Positions 17,485 to 26,737 of a DNA stretch of 64,000 nt are shown one piece after another; position 1 is the first letter of the stretch, and each line of letters opens with the position of its first letter. The stretch spans positions 248,001 to 312,000 of the forward strand of contig NIOE01000004.1 of assembly GCA_002205125.1 (NCBI GenBank), read 5' to 3'. The DNA is from Roseateles noduli (lineage in GTDB: Bacteria; Pseudomonadota; Gammaproteobacteria; Burkholderiales; Burkholderiaceae_C). Under the pieces are notes generated by a model that was not told the origin of the DNA, ran no database searches, and worked only from the letters and a program-made list of their open reading frames with translations. Both the position numbers and the translations under genes were made by a program.

Positions 17485-18714
17485 ATGAAGCACCGCGCCT
17501 TGATCGTCGGCTACATCCTGGTCATCTGGTTCGTGATCTCCTTCGTCACCAACCTGATCGGCCCGCTGATGCCGATCATCATCCAGGACTTCCACCTGAG
17601 CCTGGGTCTGGCGGGCTTCCTGCCGTTCTCGTTCTTCCTCGCCTACGGGCTGGTGTCCATCCCCGGCGGCCTGCTGGTGGAACGCAAGGGCTCGCGCTTC
17701 ACCATCCTCACAGCCTTCCTGCTGAACGGCATCGGCTCGCTGGCGATCGCGCTGTGGCCGAGCTACCTGACCGCCGTCGGCGGGCTGTTCGTGATCGGCC
17801 TGGGCATGGCCCTGCTGCAGGTCGTGATCAACCCGCTGATGCGCACCGCCGGCGGCGAGCCGCACTTCGCGTTCTTCTCGGTGATGGGGCAGCTCGTCTT
17901 CGGCCTGGCCTCGTTCCTCAGCCCGATGGCCTTCCAGCTGCTGATGGAGCGCCCCGATGCGGCCAAGGGCCTCGCGTGGGTGCCGTTCTACTGGATCTTC
18001 GTCGTCGGCTTCATCGCGCTGATCGTCGCGAACCAGACGCTGCCGCTGCCTGAAGTCCAGCTCAAGGACGACGAGCGCGCCGGAGGCTGGTCGGCCTATC
18101 GCGAGCTGCTCGCGCGCCGCGACGTTCGCCTGTTCTTCCTCGGCATCATGGCCTACGTCGGCACCGAGCAGACGCTGGCCAACTGGATGTCGCAGTTCCT
18201 GCAGACCTACCACGGCATCTCCGCGACCGGCGACGGCGCCGACGCGGTGGCGGGCTTCTGGGGACTGATGTCGCTGGGTTGCCTGCTGGGCCTCGGCCTG
18301 CTGAAGCTGCTCGACTCCCGCGTCGTGCTCGCCGGCTTCACCGTGCTGGCGATCGGCAGCGTGGCGCTCGCGCTGTTCGGCTCCGCGCATGTCGCGCAGC
18401 TCGCCTTTCCGGCCTCGGGCTTCTTCCTGTCCGTGATGTTCTCGGTGGTGTTCTCGCTCGGACTGAACTCCGTGCCCCACCACCACGGCGCGTTCTCCGG
18501 CGTGCTCTGCACCGGCATCCTCGGCGGCGCGATCGTGCCGCTGCTGGTCGGCCTGCTCGGCGACGCCATCGGCCTGCGCGCCGCCATGTCCACCGTCTTC
18601 CTCACGCTCCTCTACATCCTGAGCGTGAGCGCCTGGGCGCGGCCGCTCGTCACCAACGAGACCGTTCCGCTGTCCCGCCTGCTGTCCCGGTTCAAGCCCA
18701 GTCCCGAAGCCTGA
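17485..18714 (+). CDS. MFS sugar transporter
   Basis: A 409-aa inner-membrane protein with about 12 hydrophobic segments, starting YILVIWFVISFVTNLIGPLMP. It has the MFS loop motif LLVERKGSRFT between the second and third segments and a cytoplasmic loop around residues 190-215. It is probably the importer for the monosaccharide or short oligomer made by the chitosanase and GH9 enzymes. A GAGGAG ribosome site precedes ATG 17485. It lies 9 bp after the sugar kinase and 103 bp before the TonB-dependent receptor on the same strand. Confidence 0.87.
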   Translation: MKHRALIVGYILVIWFVISFVTNLIGPLMPIIIQDFHLSLGLAGFLPFSFFLAYGLVSIPGGLLVERKGSRFTILTAFLLNGIGSLAIALWPSYLTAVGGLFVIGLGMALLQVVINPLMRTAGGEPHFAFFSVMGQLVFGLASFLSPMAFQLLMERPDAAKGLAWVPFYWIFVVGFIALIVANQTLPLPEVQLKDDERAGGWSAYRELLARRDVRLFFLGIMAYVGTEQTLANWMSQFLQTYHGISATGDGADAVAGFWGLMSLGCLLGLGLLKLLDSRVVLAGFTVLAIGSVALALFGSAHVAQLAFPASGFFLSVMFSVVFSLGLNSVPHHHGAFSGVLCTGILGGAIVPLLVGLLGDAIGLRAAMSTVFLTLLYILSVSAWARPLVTNETVPLSRLLSRFKPSPEA

Positions 18715-18817
18715 TCCGTCCGCTCCGTACCGCCTCCCCCCTTTCAGCCCCTTGTCCCGTGCCACGGCCTCGTCGCCGGGACGGAGGCTGCCTGCCAGAC
18801 CCATGGAGATCCCAGTG

Positions 18818-21547
18818 ATGAGACCCGATCGAGCCGCTTTCCGTCCGGCCCTCCGAGCCGCCTTCGCCACCACCGCCACGGCGGCCGCCGTGAGCCTGCT
18901 GGCCGCCACCGCCTTCGCGCAATCGCAGACCGCGCCGGCGCCGCAGGCCGAGGCAAAACCTGACACCAAGGTGGACGCCAAGACGGACACCAAGAGCCGC
19001 GAGATCTCGGAGAAGGAGAAGAACGAGCTCCCCGTGATCACGGTGAACGCGACGCGCGTGAGCTCCGGCCTGCTGCAGACGCCGGTGGCGGTGACGGCGC
19101 TGACGCAGGAGTCGCTGACCCGCGAAGGCATCCACGACGTGCGCGGCCTCTCCGGCAAGGTGCCCAACCTGCAGATCTCGCAGGGCGCGGACTCCGGCGT
19201 GCAGATCAACATCCGCGGCGTGGGCTCGACCAACTTCACCGAGGTCGGCGACCCGGCGGTCGGTCTGCACGTGGGCGGTCTCTATTCGCCGCGGCCGCAA
19301 GGCGCGCTGGCGCTGATGTTCGACCTGGAGCAGGTCGAAGTGCTGCGCGGCCCGCAGGGCACGCTGTTCGGCCGGAACTCCACCGGCGGCAGCATCAACA
19401 TCATCCCGGCCAAGCCTGAATTCGGCGCGACCTACGGCTCGGCGGAACTGGACCTCGGCAACTACCGCAAGCGCCAGCTGAACGTGATCCAGAACATCGC
19501 GGTCAACGACACGATCGCGCTGCGCGCCACCGTCAGCACGATCAAGCGCGACGGCTGGATCAACCAGCAGCAGGACTTCACCGACGTCGACATGCCCGAG
19601 CACGGCTTCGTCGCCGACGGCATCCCCGACGTCGACCAGCGCCGCAACGTCAAGGTGCCGCGCAGCAAGTACTACTACAACCGCGACGAGTGGGCAGCGC
19701 GCATCGCCGGCCGCGTGAAGCTCTCCAGCGACCTCGAATGGCTGGTCGCCTACGAGAAGTTCCAGAACAACGGTGCCGGCGAGATCGCGATGAAGGACTG
19801 CGACATGGCCGCCGGCACCGACTTCGCCTGCCCCGGCGGCAAGTGGGACGTGAAGGTCAACGTGCCGGGCAAGACGGACATGTCGATCGACACGGTGCGC
19901 TCCAACCTGAACTGGAAGCTCAACGACCGCTCCACGATCGAATACGGCTTCGCCTACGCGACGCAGAAGCGCTCGCAGCAGTCGGACGACGACGGCGGCT
20001 ACTACCCGCTGTCGCGCCAGGTCACGGCGACGCTGCCGGTGGGACCGGACGGCGACTGGGGCACCTGGCCGATCCGCGACGAGACCTCGCTGACGCTGGG
20101 CTCGACCTACAAGTCGCAGGTGCACGAGCTGCAGTTCAAGCATCACACCGACGAGGTGCAGCTGGTCACCGGCCTGTTCTGGATGCACGAGAAGAACGCG
20201 ATCGACTACGCGCAGGAGCAGCTGGTCACCGCGCCCTTCGGCTTCCCGACCAGCCAGTACTACGCCCAGCCTGATCGGCAGATCGACGCCAAGGCGATCT
20301 TTGCGCAGGCCGACTGGACCTTTTTGCCGACCTGGACCGCGACGGTGGGCGGTCGCGTCAGCTTCGACAAGAAGACCGACAAGGGCGGCCGTGTCTACGG
20401 CAGCTTCGACGGCTCGACGCCGGCGTACTACAACGGTCTCTACGACCCGGGCACGCCCGGCGCGCCGGGCTTCCGCCCGCACAACGGCCGTGACCTGACC
20501 GAGCAGATGGGCCCGTTCGCGGGTCCCGGCGCCTACGGCCTCTGGGGCGAGCCCGCGGGCAACGACCACGGCGAGAGCTGGAAGAAGTTCACCTACCGCC
20601 TCGGCCTGCGCAAGCAGCTGACGCCGGCGGACATGGTCTACACCTCGCTGTCGACGGGCTACAAGGCCGGCGGCTTCGGCGACAAGGACGACCGCTGCGG
20701 CGGCAAGGAATGCGTCGACGGCCCGGCGGGTCCGCAGTACACCTTCTTCCCGTACAAGCCGGAGACGGTCACCAACTTCGAGCTCGGCTACAAGGGCCTG
20801 ATGCTGGACAAGCGCCTGAGCCTGTCGGCGACGTTCTTCTACAGCCGCTACAAGGACATGCAGGTCACGGGCGACTTCTTCGCCTCCAAGGTCAAGCAGG
20901 TGGGCCCGTGCCCGGACGAGAACCCGACCTGCGACATCGTCACCAAGTGGCAGACGGTCAACGTCGGCGTCGTGGACATCCCCGGCCTGGAGCTGGAGGT
21001 CGACTACAAGCCGTGGAAGGGCGCGCGACTCGGCGCCTTCTTCAGCTACATCAACAGCAGGATGAAGGACTACCCGTCCTTCAGCGACAGCTGGAACTGC
21101 GGCGTGCGCGCGGAGATGGGCGCCCCGGCATGTCCTGACCCCTACACCGGTCCGATCCGCGAGAACGCCGGCCGCCAGATCTACGACATCACCGGCAACC
21201 ACCTGCCGCTGTCGCCCAAGTACAGCTTCGGCGTGAACTTCTCGCAGAGCCTCCGCTTCGGCGAGGGCTGGGAGCTGACGCCCTGGATCAACGTGAAGTG
21301 GCAGGACAAGATGTATTTCACGCTGCGCAACCTGGACAACGCGCACATCTCGGACGGCCAGAAGGCGTTCGCGAAGGTCGATGCGAGCCTGCGGCTGCAG
21401 GCGCCCAAGGACTGGCACGCGGAGGTCTACGTGCTGAATGCGACCAACAAGATGACGAAGAACTCCGCGCAGGACGGCGGCGGTTTCGTGCGCGGGTATT
21501 GGAACGATCCGCGGACCTTCGGGATCCGCGTGGGGATCGATTACTGA
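18818..21547 (+). CDS. TonB-dependent outer-membrane receptor
   Basis: A 909-aa TonB-dependent receptor. A signal peptide (about residues 1-35, ending ATAFAQ) is followed by a charged Lys/Asp/Glu-rich linker, a TonB-box-like stretch (LPVITVNATR), a plug domain (about 85-200, with VEVLRGPQGTLFGRNSTGGSINI) and a 22-strand-type barrel ending in RVGIDY. ATG 18818 has GGAG nine bases upstream; in-frame starts at 18803 and 18752 lack a suitable site. As the last gene of the regulator/kinase/MFS series it is likely to import chitooligosaccharides, in the manner of SusC-like or chitin receptors. Siderophore import is the alternative, but no iron-related genes are nearby. Confidence 0.9.
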   Translation: MRPDRAAFRPALRAAFATTATAAAVSLLAATAFAQSQTAPAPQAEAKPDTKVDAKTDTKSREISEKEKNELPVITVNATRVSSGLLQTPVAVTALTQESLTREGIHDVRGLSGKVPNLQISQGADSGVQINIRGVGSTNFTEVGDPAVGLHVGGLYSPRPQGALALMFDLEQVEVLRGPQGTLFGRNSTGGSINIIPAKPEFGATYGSAELDLGNYRKRQLNVIQNIAVNDTIALRATVSTIKRDGWINQQQDFTDVDMPEHGFVADGIPDVDQRRNVKVPRSKYYYNRDEWAARIAGRVKLSSDLEWLVAYEKFQNNGAGEIAMKDCDMAAGTDFACPGGKWDVKVNVPGKTDMSIDTVRSNLNWKLNDRSTIEYGFAYATQKRSQQSDDDGGYYPLSRQVTATLPVGPDGDWGTWPIRDETSLTLGSTYKSQVHELQFKHHTDEVQLVTGLFWMHEKNAIDYAQEQLVTAPFGFPTSQYYAQPDRQIDAKAIFAQADWTFLPTWTATVGGRVSFDKKTDKGGRVYGSFDGSTPAYYNGLYDPGTPGAPGFRPHNGRDLTEQMGPFAGPGAYGLWGEPAGNDHGESWKKFTYRLGLRKQLTPADMVYTSLSTGYKAGGFGDKDDRCGGKECVDGPAGPQYTFFPYKPETVTNFELGYKGLMLDKRLSLSATFFYSRYKDMQVTGDFFASKVKQVGPCPDENPTCDIVTKWQTVNVGVVDIPGLELEVDYKPWKGARLGAFFSYINSRMKDYPSFSDSWNCGVRAEMGAPACPDPYTGPIRENAGRQIYDITGNHLPLSPKYSFGVNFSQSLRFGEGWELTPWINVKWQDKMYFTLRNLDNAHISDGQKAFAKVDASLRLQAPKDWHAEVYVLNATNKMTKNSAQDGGGFVRGYWNDPRTFGIRVGIDY

Positions 21548-21562
21548 TCCCTCCGGGTTGAT

Positions 21563-22435
21563 TCAGCTCAGCAGCGCCATCAACCGGAGTGCCGCCGGCG
21601 AGAGATAGGCGTTGGTGCGGTAGGTGACGACCAGCCATCGCTTCATGGTCGTCTCCTTCAGCACCACTTCGCGCAGCGGGTAGCTGCCCACGGCGACGTC
21701 GAGGTGCTTGCGCGAGACGAAGCTCAGCAGGCCCGTCTCCGCGATGAGCGCGGGCAGCATGTGCAGCGTGCTGCTCTCCACCTGCACCTCCGGACGCGGC
21801 AGGCCCCGGCGCACGAAGGTGTGGTCCAGCCAGTCGCGCGTCGGCGCGCCCTGAGGCTGCAGCACCCAGCGGTAGGCGCTCAAGTCCTTCAAGGACGGCT
21901 TGCCGTTGAAGAGCTCATGGTCCGCGCTCGCCGCGACCACGACGTGGTCCTCGACCAGCCGTCGCGACACGAAGCCTGATTCCGGCGCGCCCTCGGTGCC
22001 GACCACCAGGTCCAGCTCGCCGGCCCGGAGCATCGGCATCAGCACGTCCACGAGCGACACCGTCGTCTTCAACCGGACGTCCGGCGCCTCGCGCAGCAGG
22101 CGCCGCACGGCCTGAGGCAACTGGTACTGCGCCGCCGTGGGCACGATGCCGAGCCGCACGACACCCGACAGGCCGCGACCGATGTCGCCCACCTCGCGCT
22201 GCGCATCCTCGACGTCGAAGCGCAGACGCTGCGCCCATCGCAACATCACCCGACCCGCCGGCGTGAGCCGGATGCCGCGCCCTGAGCGCTCGAACAGCGG
22301 CGCACCGGCCTCCTTCTCCAGACGACGGATCGCGCTGGTCAGCGCGGGCTGCGTGCGATGGAGCCGCTCCGCCGCCTGTCCCACATGTTCCAGCTCGGCG
22401 ATGGTCTCGAAGTAGCGCAGATCGCGGAGGTCCAT
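21563..22435 (-). CDS. LysR family transcriptional regulator
   Basis: A 290-aa LysR regulator with HTH MDLRDLRYFETIAELEHVGQ onward and a substrate-binding domain from about residue 90. It is convergent with the TonB receptor (15 bp between stops) and divergent from the Bug receptor operon. In the 110-bp divergent gap a dyad TTAT-N12-ATAA lies at 22450-22469 and may be its operator. It probably controls the Bug/RraA/dehydrogenase genes in response to a carboxylate. Confidence 0.9.
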   Translation of the reverse strand: MDLRDLRYFETIAELEHVGQAAERLHRTQPALTSAIRRLEKEAGAPLFERSGRGIRLTPAGRVMLRWAQRLRFDVEDAQREVGDIGRGLSGVVRLGIVPTAAQYQLPQAVRRLLREAPDVRLKTTVSLVDVLMPMLRAGELDLVVGTEGAPESGFVSRRLVEDHVVVAASADHELFNGKPSLKDLSAYRWVLQPQGAPTRDWLDHTFVRRGLPRPEVQVESSTLHMLPALIAETGLLSFVSRKHLDVAVGSYPLREVVLKETTMKRWLVVTYRTNAYLSPAALRLMALLS

Positions 22436-22545
22436 AGCAAAAGTCCGATTTATCGATCGCCAAGAATAATGGATTGGATCTGATCCTCCATTCGTCGAAT
22501 ACTTGTTCCATCGAGACCCGCCAACGGGCCCGTCCAGGAGACAAG

Positions 22546-23532
22546 ATGAAGCATTCGACAGGGTCCTCGCGACTCTCCCAGGCCATCGCCGTGGCCGTCC
22601 TTTCCTGCTGCAGCGTCGCGGCCATGGCCCAGAACTACGCCAGCAAGCCGATCCGCGTGATCGTGCCGTTCCCGCCGGGCGGCGGCACCGACCTGATCGC
22701 CCGCGAAACCACCCAGGCGGTCGCCAACAACACCAAGTGGGTGTTCGTGATCGAGAACAAGCCAGGCGCCGGCGGCAACCTCGGCGTGGGCGAAGTGGCC
22801 AAGGCCGCGCCGGACGGCTACACGCTCGTGCTCGGGCAGACCAGCAACCTGTCGATCAATCCGTCGCTGTACCCCAAGCTGTCCTACAACCCGGTCAAGG
22901 ACCTCGCGCCCATCACGCTGGTCGCGGACGCCCCGCTCGTCTACGTGACCAGCGCCGCGTCGCCGCACAAGACGATGACGGAGCTGATGGCGGCCGCCAG
23001 GAAGAGCCCCGGCACCATCAACTTCGCGTCCGGCGGCAACGGCACGGTGTCCCACCTGGCCGCGGAACTGCTGCAGCGCACCGCGGGCGTGAAGTTCACG
23101 CACATCCCGTACAAGGGCGTCGGCACCGCGCTGACCGACGTCGTCAGCGGCAACGTCGACCTGTACCTCGGCAGCCTGCCCACGCTGCTCGGCCACATCC
23201 GCCAGGGCAAGCTGCGCGCGCTCGCGGTCACCTCGGACAAGCGCCTGCCGGAACTCGCGGCCGTGCCCACCGTCGCGGAGGCCGGCTTCAAGGGCGCCTC
23301 GTCGTCGACCTGGTTCGGCTTCCTCGCGCCCAAGGGCACGCCGCCTGAAGTGGTCGCGCGGCTGAACGCCGAGTTCGGCAAAGCGCTCAAGCAACCGGCG
23401 CTCGTCAAGAAGATGAGCGACGAAGGCGCGAACGTGCTCACCAGCACGCCGGCGGAATTCTCCAAGCTGATCCAGGACGACCTGACGCGCTGGAGCAAGG
23501 TGATCAAGGACGCCAACGTCCATCTCGAGTGA
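22546..23532 (+). CDS. Bug-family tripartite tricarboxylate-type solute-binding receptor
   Basis: A 328-aa periplasmic binding protein of the Bug (TctC) family. The signal peptide ends near AMAQ, about residue 29. The family motifs are KPIRVIVPFPPGGGTDLIAR, ENKPGAGGNLGVGEVAKAAPDGYT and HIPYKGVGTALTDVVSGNVD. It binds a carboxylated solute for uptake. No TctA/TctB permease genes are adjacent, as is usual for orphan Bug genes in Burkholderiales. ATG 22546 has an AGGAG site; an in-frame start at 22474 would bury the signal peptide. It is first in an operon with an RraA-like aldolase and a 2-hydroxyacid dehydrogenase. Confidence 0.92.
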   Translation: MKHSTGSSRLSQAIAVAVLSCCSVAAMAQNYASKPIRVIVPFPPGGGTDLIARETTQAVANNTKWVFVIENKPGAGGNLGVGEVAKAAPDGYTLVLGQTSNLSINPSLYPKLSYNPVKDLAPITLVADAPLVYVTSAASPHKTMTELMAAARKSPGTINFASGGNGTVSHLAAELLQRTAGVKFTHIPYKGVGTALTDVVSGNVDLYLGSLPTLLGHIRQGKLRALAVTSDKRLPELAAVPTVAEAGFKGASSSTWFGFLAPKGTPPEVVARLNAEFGKALKQPALVKKMSDEGANVLTSTPAEFSKLIQDDLTRWSKVIKDANVHLE

Positions 23533-23624
23533 CACCGATACCGATGTCGACAGCGACCGACATCGATGCCCGCCGCGCCCACCGCATTTGATTGATCGGC
23601 CACTCGCGGCCGTTGGAGATTCCC

Positions 23625-24323
23625 ATGAGTGAAACGACCGTGCTGCCCGACGTCATCCGCGACGTCCGACGCCTCCCCGCCGACATCGTCCGGCAGCTGT
23701 CGGAGTTCCCGTCCTCGATCCTGGCGGATGTCGCCGGCCGTCGCGGCGCCTTGCACGGCCGCATCCAGCCGCTGGCTCCGTCGATGCGATGCGCGGGCAC
23801 GGCCATCACCGTCGAGGTCCGTCCGGGCGACAACCTGATGATCCACGCGGCGATGGCGATCGCGCAGCCGGGCGACGTCATCGTCGTCGACGGCAAGGGC
23901 GATCTGTCCAGCGCCTTGATGGGGGAGATCATGTCGCAGCAGTGCGTGGCGCTCGGCGTCGCAGCTGTGGTGATCGACGGGGCGGTGCGCGACAGCGAAG
24001 CGATCCGCGCGCTGGGCTTCCCGATGTTCGCCGCCGGCCTGAATCCGAACGGGCCTACGAAGTCGATCTCCGGCCGACTCAACCATCCGATCTCCATCGG
24101 CGGCGTGACGGTCCACCCGGGCGACCTGATCGTCGGCGATGCGGACGGCGTCACGGTGGTGGAACGCGACAAGGCCGCGTCCCTGATCCCGCTCGCGCAC
24201 GAGAAGGTGAAGGCGGAGACCCAACGCATCGCCGGCATCCGCAATCGCGAGGCGCTGCGCCCCGCGTGGCTCGACGGCGCGCTGCGCGCCGCCGGCGTCA
24301 TCAAGGACGGGGAAACGCTGTGA
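23625..24323 (+). CDS. RraA-like aldolase/decarboxylase family protein
   Basis: A 232-aa protein of the RraA/HMG-aldolase fold, which includes 4-carboxy-4-hydroxy-2-oxoadipate aldolase (oxaloacetate decarboxylase). Visible features are the SSILADVAGRRGAL start, GDVIVVDGKGD and the active-site Arg-Asp in DGAVRDSEAIRALGFPMFAAG. The context (solute receptor before, 2-hydroxyacid dehydrogenase after) favours an aldolase or decarboxylase in carboxylate catabolism over RNase E inhibition. ATG 23625 has GGAGA upstream. The last bases overlap the next gene's GTG. Confidence 0.83.
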   Translation: MSETTVLPDVIRDVRRLPADIVRQLSEFPSSILADVAGRRGALHGRIQPLAPSMRCAGTAITVEVRPGDNLMIHAAMAIAQPGDVIVVDGKGDLSSALMGEIMSQQCVALGVAAVVIDGAVRDSEAIRALGFPMFAAGLNPNGPTKSISGRLNHPISIGGVTVHPGDLIVGDADGVTVVERDKAASLIPLAHEKVKAETQRIAGIRNREALRPAWLDGALRAAGVIKDGETL

Positions 24324-25243
24324 GCAAGGGCATGATCCTCGTCACCGGCGCGGACCTCGCGCCCAAGGCGGCCGCGCTGCTCGCGGACTACGAGCTGGTC
24401 TTCGCCGGCAAGACGCCGTCGCAGGACGACATCGTCGCGCTGTGCGGCGCGCACGACCCGGTGGCGGTTATCGTGCGCTACAGCGGCGTGAATGCCGCGG
24501 CGATGGCGGCAGCGACGAGCCTGAAGGTCGTCTCCAAGCATGGCAGCGGCACCGACACCATCGACAAGGCGGCCGCCGCGCAGCGCGGCATCCAGGTGCG
24601 TGCGGCCGTGGGTGCGAACGCCGCTGCCGTCGCCGAACATGCGCTCGCGCTGATGCTGGCCTGCGCCAAGTCCGTGGTGTCGCTGGACGCCAGGATGCGC
24701 AACGGGCACTGGGACAAGTCCACGCACAAGAGTGTCGAGCTCGAAGGCCGCACGGTGGGCTTGATCGGCCTTGGCGCCATCGGCCTGCGCTTTGCGAAGG
24801 TGGCCGATGCGATGGGCATGCGCGTGATCGGATTTGACCCCTTCGCCAAGTCCTTGCCGCCGTTCGTGCAGAGCGTCGACCTGGATGAGATCTGGCGGGA
24901 CGCGGATGTCGTCTCGCTGCATTGCCCGCTCACGGCCGAGAACGCCAGGCTGGTGAACGCCGGCACGCTCGCGGCCTGCAAGCGCGGGGTCATCCTCGTC
25001 AACACCGCCCGCGGCGGACTGATCGACGAAGCCGCGCTGCTGGCCGCCGTGCAATCGGGACAGGTGCTGGCGGCCGGGCTGGACAGCTTCGCGGTCGAGC
25101 CCATGACGGCCGACCATCCGTTCCTGGCTGAACCGCGCATCCTGCTCAGCCCGCACATCGGCGGCGTGACCGCGGATGCCTACGTGAAGATGGGCGTGGG
25201 CGCGGCGCGCAATGTGCTGGAGGTGCTCGAAGGCGGCTCCTGA
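24320..25243 (+). CDS. D-isomer-specific 2-hydroxyacid dehydrogenase
   Basis: A 307-aa NAD(P)-dependent dehydrogenase of the phosphoglycerate/glyoxylate reductase family. The cofactor motif GLIGLGAIGLRFAKVADAMG lies at about residues 148-167. The catalytic Arg is in NTARGGLIDEAAL, the Glu in SFAVEPM and the His in LSPHIGGVT. The start is GTG 24320, overlapping the aldolase stop (GTGA); ATG 24332 is four codons further in. It probably interconverts a 2-oxo acid from the aldolase step and its 2-hydroxy acid. Substrate unknown. Confidence 0.9.
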   Translation: MSKGMILVTGADLAPKAAALLADYELVFAGKTPSQDDIVALCGAHDPVAVIVRYSGVNAAAMAAATSLKVVSKHGSGTDTIDKAAAAQRGIQVRAAVGANAAAVAEHALALMLACAKSVVSLDARMRNGHWDKSTHKSVELEGRTVGLIGLGAIGLRFAKVADAMGMRVIGFDPFAKSLPPFVQSVDLDEIWRDADVVSLHCPLTAENARLVNAGTLAACKRGVILVNTARGGLIDEAALLAAVQSGQVLAAGLDSFAVEPMTADHPFLAEPRILLSPHIGGVTADAYVKMGVGAARNVLEVLEGGS

Positions 25244-25286
25244 GTTTTCTACACTCCGTGCCGGTGCATCAAACGCAAGGCAAGGG

Positions 25287-25895
25287 ATGACCCCCACTGC
25301 TCGGAAGTTCTCGAAGGTCGCGCTGGTCGCGGCGGTCCTGGCGATCGCCGCCTACTGGTACTGGTCGCCGTGGCTGGCGATCCATCAGATGCGGAACGCG
25401 GCGAAGGCCGGCGACGCGACCGCGTTCAACGAGCGCGTCGACTATCCGCTGCTGCGGGAGAGCCTGAAGGGTCAGTTGTCGACGGCGGTCGGCGCGAAGG
25501 CGACCGAGCGGTCGGAGTCCGGCAGCGACATCGCGAAGGCGGGCGCCGCGCTGGGCTCGCTGTTCGCGACGGCGATGATCGACCGCATGGTGGACGCCTT
25601 CGTGCGACCGGAATCGGTCATGCGGATCATGCAGGAGGGCAAGCTGATGCCGCGACGGGAGTCGCGGGCGAAGCAGCCCGAGGGCACACCGACCGATACG
25701 GAGGGCGACGCTGACGGCAATCAGTCGTCGTCCAAGCGTGAGCCGATCTGGACGACGGAACGCCACGGCGTCGACACCTTCATCCTCTACGCCCGCCGCG
25801 CAGGACAGGCCGAGGATCGCAGGACCGGGCTGGTCTTCCAGCGCCGCGGATTTGCGTCGTGGGTGCTGGCGGAAATCCGGTTGCCGGCGTTGTGA
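25287..25895 (+). CDS. DUF2939 family membrane-anchored protein
   Basis: A 202-aa protein with one N-terminal membrane anchor (about residues 9-27, VALVAAVLAIAAYWYWSPW) and the DUF2939 pattern of a helical module (AIHQMRNAAKAGDATAFNERVDYPLLRESLKGQL). The C-terminal part is polar and low-complexity around residues 115-150. The family has no established function. ATG 25287 follows AAGGG directly. It seems to be a single-gene unit. Confidence 0.8.
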   Translation: MTPTARKFSKVALVAAVLAIAAYWYWSPWLAIHQMRNAAKAGDATAFNERVDYPLLRESLKGQLSTAVGAKATERSESGSDIAKAGAALGSLFATAMIDRMVDAFVRPESVMRIMQEGKLMPRRESRAKQPEGTPTDTEGDADGNQSSSKREPIWTTERHGVDTFILYARRAGQAEDRRTGLVFQRRGFASWVLAEIRLPAL

Positions 25896-25938
25896 GCGTC
25901 GCATGTAATGTCTCAGTCAACCGCCAGACCGCGATCCC

Positions 25939-26661
25939 ATGAACACTGAACTGCTTCTCTGCATCCCCGGCCCTTGGAAAGACCGAAGCGACTTCATTCG
26001 AAGTGTGATCACGCACGTGCCGATGGGGCGATACATGTTTGCGGGTGGGATCCTCGCGGACGTGCATGACAAGGAGCACGTCATCGCCGATTTCACATCG
26101 GCCGATCCGAAGATGCGCGAAGCCTTCGAGATCGCCGGTCAAGGCCAGATCGCAGCGGCATTGCTCTCGGACATCGAGAGGCACCAGTCCGTGGTGTATC
26201 TGCACTTCCAAGGTGACGTGCGCGCTGAACGGGATCGGCTGATCAAGTTCACAAGATTGCTTCAGCAACTCGGGGGCTATGGGATCAAGGTCGAATCCGC
26301 TGGCGTGGCGCATGCCTGGGATCGATGGTTCTCTTTGCTGGAGGGATCACTCTTCGATCTCTACTGCGCGTCGGTCGTGTTGATTGGCGGGGAGGAAAAC
26401 TACTACTCCTGCGGGATGCATCACTTCGGCCTTCCGGACTGCGCCGTCCCGACCAGCGTCGACGTGGGTGAGGCGGCGGATCTGATGAACCGGTTCAACT
26501 ACTGGCAGATTGATGAGGATCCGACGCTGGGATCAGGCCACACATTCAGTCTTTCCCAAGATGAACCGGTCTGGCGCCTGACACTCGAATCGGATGAGCG
26601 GTACGAAGCAGAAGATCCGTTCTTCAATCCACACGGCATGTGGGTTCTCAAGCTGGCTTGA
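25939..26661 (+). CDS. Conserved hypothetical protein, DUF4261-like
   Basis: A 240-aa soluble protein without signal peptide or membrane segment. The N-terminus (LLCIPGPWKDRSDFIRSVI), the central helix and the segment SCGMHHFGLPDCAVPTSVD resemble DUF4261 proteins, which occur singly or near polymorphic toxin genes; the match is tentative. Base composition is lower in GC than the flanking genes. No function assigned. Confidence 0.7.
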   Translation: MNTELLLCIPGPWKDRSDFIRSVITHVPMGRYMFAGGILADVHDKEHVIADFTSADPKMREAFEIAGQGQIAAALLSDIERHQSVVYLHFQGDVRAERDRLIKFTRLLQQLGGYGIKVESAGVAHAWDRWFSLLEGSLFDLYCASVVLIGGEENYYSCGMHHFGLPDCAVPTSVDVGEAADLMNRFNYWQIDEDPTLGSGHTFSLSQDEPVWRLTLESDERYEAEDPFFNPHGMWVLKLA

Positions 26662-26737
26662 GGTCTGACCTGCTTCGTCGTCGTACCGAAGAGCCCTCAC
26701 AAGATGTGATGGCCGCCCGCCGCAGCCAGAATGGGTC

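Noticed and set aside
16495-19239. A 914-codon minus-strand frame across the kinase and MFS genes
   Set aside because: High-GC antisense artefact, composed of Arg/Gly/Asp-rich sequence opposite well-supported PfkB and MFS genes.
18692-21418. A 908-codon minus-strand frame opposite the TonB receptor
   Set aside because: Antisense shadow; the plus strand has a clear signal peptide, plug and barrel.
18818-21547. Siderophore receptor annotation for the TonB-dependent protein
   Set aside because: No iron-related neighbours or Fur-like site seen; it follows the sugar kinase and MFS genes on the same strand.
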